From Sphingorhabdus profundilacus (GTDB lineage: Bacteria > Pseudomonadota > Alphaproteobacteria > Sphingomonadales > Sphingomonadaceae), in assembly GCF_009769755.1 (NCBI RefSeq), contig NZ_SDWJ01000001.1, forward strand, positions 992,001-1,056,000: DNA of 64,000 bases, in the 5' to 3' direction. A program made the translations under genes and the position numbers. The notes beneath the pieces were generated by a model, which saw nothing but the letters and a program-made list of their open reading frames with translations, was not told where the DNA came from and searched no databases. Below, one piece after another: positions 61,910 to 64,000 of the stretch (within the stretch, counting starts at the first letter, position 1; the number at the start of each line of letters is the position of its first letter).

Positions 61910-62635
61910 TTAATTCCCTTCACTTTCAACCACAGTAAAGGTGCCGCTACCATCAAGCACCTTCAAAATATTGCCTTGTTCGCGGATCGAAAATACCACG
62001 ATAGGGATATCATTATCCCTGCAAAGCGCCACGGCACTGGCGTCCATTACCTTCAGATTGTCCGACAATACTCGATCATAGGACAATCGTTCATAGCGCG
62101 TTGCAGAGGCGACTTTCTTCGGGTCGGCGTCATAAACACCGTCTACCGAAGTTCCCTTGAACAAAGCATCGCACTTCATTTCAGCGGCACGCAGCGCAGC
62201 GCCGCTATCGGTGGTAAAATAGGGTGCGCCGACGCCTGCTGCAAAAATGACAATCCGGCCCTTTTCAAGATGGCGTTCGGCCCGTCGGCGAATGACGGGT
62301 TCGCACACCTTGTCCATTTCGATGGCCGACTGCACTCGCGTAGGTACTCCGAGCTGTTCGAGAGCATTCTGCATGGCGAGCGCATTCATGACGGTGGCGA
62401 GCATGCCCATATAATCGGCCTGCGCCCGGTCCATGCCCTTGGCTGCCCCGGCCATACCGCGGAAGATATTCCCCCCGCCAATGACGAGGCACAGTTGCAG
62501 GCCGGTATCTTTCGCGGCCTTCACTTCTTCAGCGACACGGGCAACGGTATCGGGGTCAATGCCGAATGATTGCTCCCCCATCAACACTTCGCCAGATAGT
62601 TTCAGCAGGATACGGCGATAGCCGGTTGTGCCCAT
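61910..62635 (-). CDS. pyrH: UMP kinase
   Basis: 241-residue amino-acid-kinase-fold enzyme. KLSGEVLMG at the N-terminus, [10 protein letters not shown] and [16 protein letters not shown] are the nucleotide-binding parts. The 378-base gap to tsf is mostly filled by a repeat element. Confidence 0.96.
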   Translation of the reverse strand: MGTTGYRRILLKLSGEVLMGEQSFGIDPDTVARVAEEVKAAKDTGLQLCLVIGGGNIFRGMAGAAKGMDRAQADYMGMLATVMNALAMQNALEQLGVPTRVQSAIEMDKVCEPVIRRRAERHLEKGRIVIFAAGVGAPYFTTDSGAALRAAEMKCDALFKGTSVDGVYDADPKKVASATRYERLSYDRVLSDNLKVMDASAVALCRDNDIPIVVFSIREQGNILKVLDGSGTFTVVESEGN

Positions 62636-62713
62636 ATAATCCTCAATCCCCGATGCAATTATGGCGCACAGCTATAGGAGCCGCACGCCATATCGCCAAG
62701 TGCATAAACTGCA

Positions 62714-62981
62714 CTAGGGTCAGGACCTATTAAATACACTTGCGAGGCGTCAAAATGGCGAAGATATCGGAGCAAAATGCGCGCCGCCGATAGTCATTTT
62801 ATCGGCAAGCGTATTTTGGTTCGAGATCAAAGCCATTTTGACGTCCGAAGGATTTGACCCATTTTGCCCATGGTTGCGTCAGAAAGCCTTGAGATATATC
62901 TATATCCCTGCGGCTTCCTTCCTTGCCCTGTGCAAAATGGCCTCAAACCTCGCAAGTGTATTTAATAGGTCCTGACCCTAG
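62714..62981. repeat. Two-arm palindromic element, copy E2
   Basis: 268 bp between tsf and pyrH. Outer inverted repeats of 34 bp (62714-62747, 62948-62981) are perfect, start CTAGG and end CGAGG, but match those of E1 at only 16 of 34 bases. Arm B (62748-62843) comes first, in the same direction as in E1; arm A (62844-62947) follows in the opposite direction to E1 and matches it at 102 of 104 bases. The central hairpin is GCCGATA-GTCATTT-TATCGGC. The remaining 78 bases to pyrH hold nothing I recognise. Confidence 0.9.
62748..62843. repeat. Arm B of E2, bounded by 12-bp inverted repeats
   Basis: 96-bp module with CGTCAAAATGGC (62748-62759) and GCCATTTTGACG (62832-62843) at its ends. Same direction on the plus strand as the E1 module, while the neighbouring arm A is flipped. 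Apart from the central hairpin and two bases it is identical to E1's module. Confidence 0.85.
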
Positions 62982-62991
62982 GTCGTGAACT
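62978..62991. repeat. Solo fragment of an E1-type outer arm
   Basis: CTAGGTCGTGAACT directly abuts and shares the CTAG of E2's right end, and matches the first 14 bases of the E1 outer arm with one change. It may be a remnant of another element or of the target palindrome. Confidence 0.5.
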
Positions 62992-63013
62992 GTCTCTGGA
63001 GAGTCAGTTCGCC

Positions 63014-63940
63014 TTAAGCGCCAACCGCTGCGGCCACTTCGGCTGCGAAGTCGGATACTTCCTTTTCGATACCTTCGCCAAGCTGAAAACGGACATAGTC
63101 CTTCAGCACGATCTGCTTGCCCGCTTCCTTGCCGGCTGCCGCAACGACATCGGCAATCGCGGTCTTGCCGTCCATGACGAACAACTGGCTGAGCAGCGCG
63201 TTTTCTTTTGCGAATTTCTTCACCGCGCCCTCAACCATCTTTTCGACGATATCGGCAGGCTTACCACTTTCGGACGCCTTTTCACGCGCAATACCCCGCT
63301 CCCGTTCCAGCGTGTCAGCATCAAGGCCGCTTTCATCAAGTGACAGCGGAAAGGCTGCCGCGATATGCATGGCAAGCTGCTTGCCCAAACCATCTAGCGT
63401 TGCCGCATCAGCTTCGCTTTCCAGTGCGACAAGCACACCGATCCCGCCCATGCCGGGCGCTGCTGCGTTGTGGACATATGACACGACACGGCCATTGCTG
63501 ACGGACAAGGACTTGGCGCGACGGATCAGCATATTCTCACCGATGGTGGCAATATTGTTCGTCAGTTTTTCCTGAACCGTTTCGCCATTGCCATAAGGCG
63601 CGGCCAAAATGGATTCAGCATCATTCGCCGCCAGCTTCAAGGCAACGCCGGTCACGGTCGTTACAAATTCCTGAAACTGTTCGTTCTTGGCCACAAAGTC
63701 GGTCTGGCTATTGACTTCAACAGCCGTTCCCATGGTGCCGTCAACCGCGACGCCGACCAGCCCTTCGGCTGCAGTCCGGCTTGATTTCTTGGCTGCTGTC
63801 GCAAGCCCCTTTGCACGCAAAAGATCGACCGCGGCTTCCATGTCACCATTGGTTTCTTCCAGCGCTTTTTTAGCATCCATCATTCCGGCACCGGAAAGCT
63901 CACGCAATTCCTTGACGGCTGAAGCTGTAATTGCAGACAT
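63014..63940 (-). CDS. tsf: Elongation factor Ts
   Basis: Nucleotide exchange factor for EF-Tu, 308 residues. N-terminal UBA-like part ([20 protein letters not shown]) and TDFVAKN (80-86). rpsB should lie just beyond the window on the same strand. Confidence 0.96.
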   Translation of the reverse strand: MSAITASAVKELRELSGAGMMDAKKALEETNGDMEAAVDLLRAKGLATAAKKSSRTAAEGLVGVAVDGTMGTAVEVNSQTDFVAKNEQFQEFVTTVTGVALKLAANDAESILAAPYGNGETVQEKLTNNIATIGENMLIRRAKSLSVSNGRVVSYVHNAAAPGMGGIGVLVALESEADAATLDGLGKQLAMHIAAAFPLSLDESGLDADTLERERGIAREKASESGKPADIVEKMVEGAVKKFAKENALLSQLFVMDGKTAIADVVAAAGKEAGKQIVLKDYVRFQLGEGIEKEVSDFAAEVAAAVGA

Positions 63941-63967
63941 GAATTTGTCCTTTCGAATTTGGTTGGC

Positions 63968-63985
63968 GAGAGGCAGGCCCCTCTC
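63968..63985 (-). promoter_or_regulatory. Hairpin in the leader of tsf
   Basis: GAGAGG-CAGGCC-CCTCTC (plus-strand order), a 6-bp stem in the probable rpsB-tsf spacer. No T-run, so perhaps an attenuator or processing site rather than a terminator. Confidence 0.4.
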
Positions 63986-64000
63986 TGCTCTAAACAGTGT

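Noticed and set aside
61898-62569. 223-codon open frame on the plus strand
   Set aside because: Antisense to pyrH over its full length, no recognisable domain.

Overview
The window looks like the core chromosome of an alphaproteobacterium, most likely a sphingomonad of moderate GC content. Supporting signs are a C4-type 5-aminolevulinate synthase, a carboxynorspermidine-type polyamine route, a complete ccm cytochrome c maturation operon, and a uppS-cdsA-dxr-rseP-bamA-skp-fabZ cluster that lacks lpxD and lpxA. That lineage assignment is an inference from gene content and order, not from a database search. Coding density is high, many neighbours overlap by ATGA-type stop/start junctions, and no phage, plasmid, integron, CRISPR or full insertion sequence is visible.

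Layout. 1-6.9 kb: topA (cut by the window edge), dprA and plsY on the minus strand, murI and hemA on the plus strand, then a convergent threonine dehydratase-like gene. 7-11.2 kb: polyamine genes (carboxynorspermidine dehydrogenase, carboxynorspermidine decarboxylase, ornithine-type decarboxylase) interrupted by a GxxExxY gene lying between inverted repeats. 11.2-20.3 kb: two tandem MAPEG genes, then a minus-strand run of RNA methyltransferase, lipoprotein, ilvD, N-formylglutamate amidohydrolase-like, ispE, TPR protein and ETF-ubiquinone oxidoreductase. 20.4-24.6 kb: a divergent UDG-like protein, lytic transglycosylase, moaB and a radical SAM protein. 24.6-32.6 kb: minus-strand DUF1330-like protein, acyl-CoA ligase, dnaE, glutathione peroxidase and lolD/lolC. 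32.6-38.8 kb: a candidate structured RNA with a strong terminator, hsp20, pyrG, secG, tpiA and ppiD. 38.8-44.8 kb: trpEGDC, then leuA with a leucine-rich leader peptide. 44.8-53 kb: kup, the ccm operon (including a 43-residue ccmD), an amino-acid dehydrogenase and tRNA-His. 53-64 kb: rpmE, the envelope/isoprenoid cluster, frr, pyrH and tsf.

The most unusual content is in repeats. Two copies of a ~268-bp element (42657-42925 and 62714-62981) share two near-identical arms (A, about 104 bp; B, about 97 bp), but B is inverted relative to A between the copies. B is bounded by a 12-bp inverted repeat. Each element is enclosed by a 34-bp inverted repeat that begins with CTAG. The 34-bp stems of the two copies share only 16 of 34 bases yet each is almost perfectly self-complementary, and a small hairpin inside B shows the same pattern. 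One copy supplies the stop codon of leuA; the other lies inside the tsf-pyrH transcription unit. Two copies of an 80-bp palindrome and the GxxExxY cassette with 41-bp imperfect inverted repeats add to this repeat layer. I do not recall a named family that matches the two-arm element.
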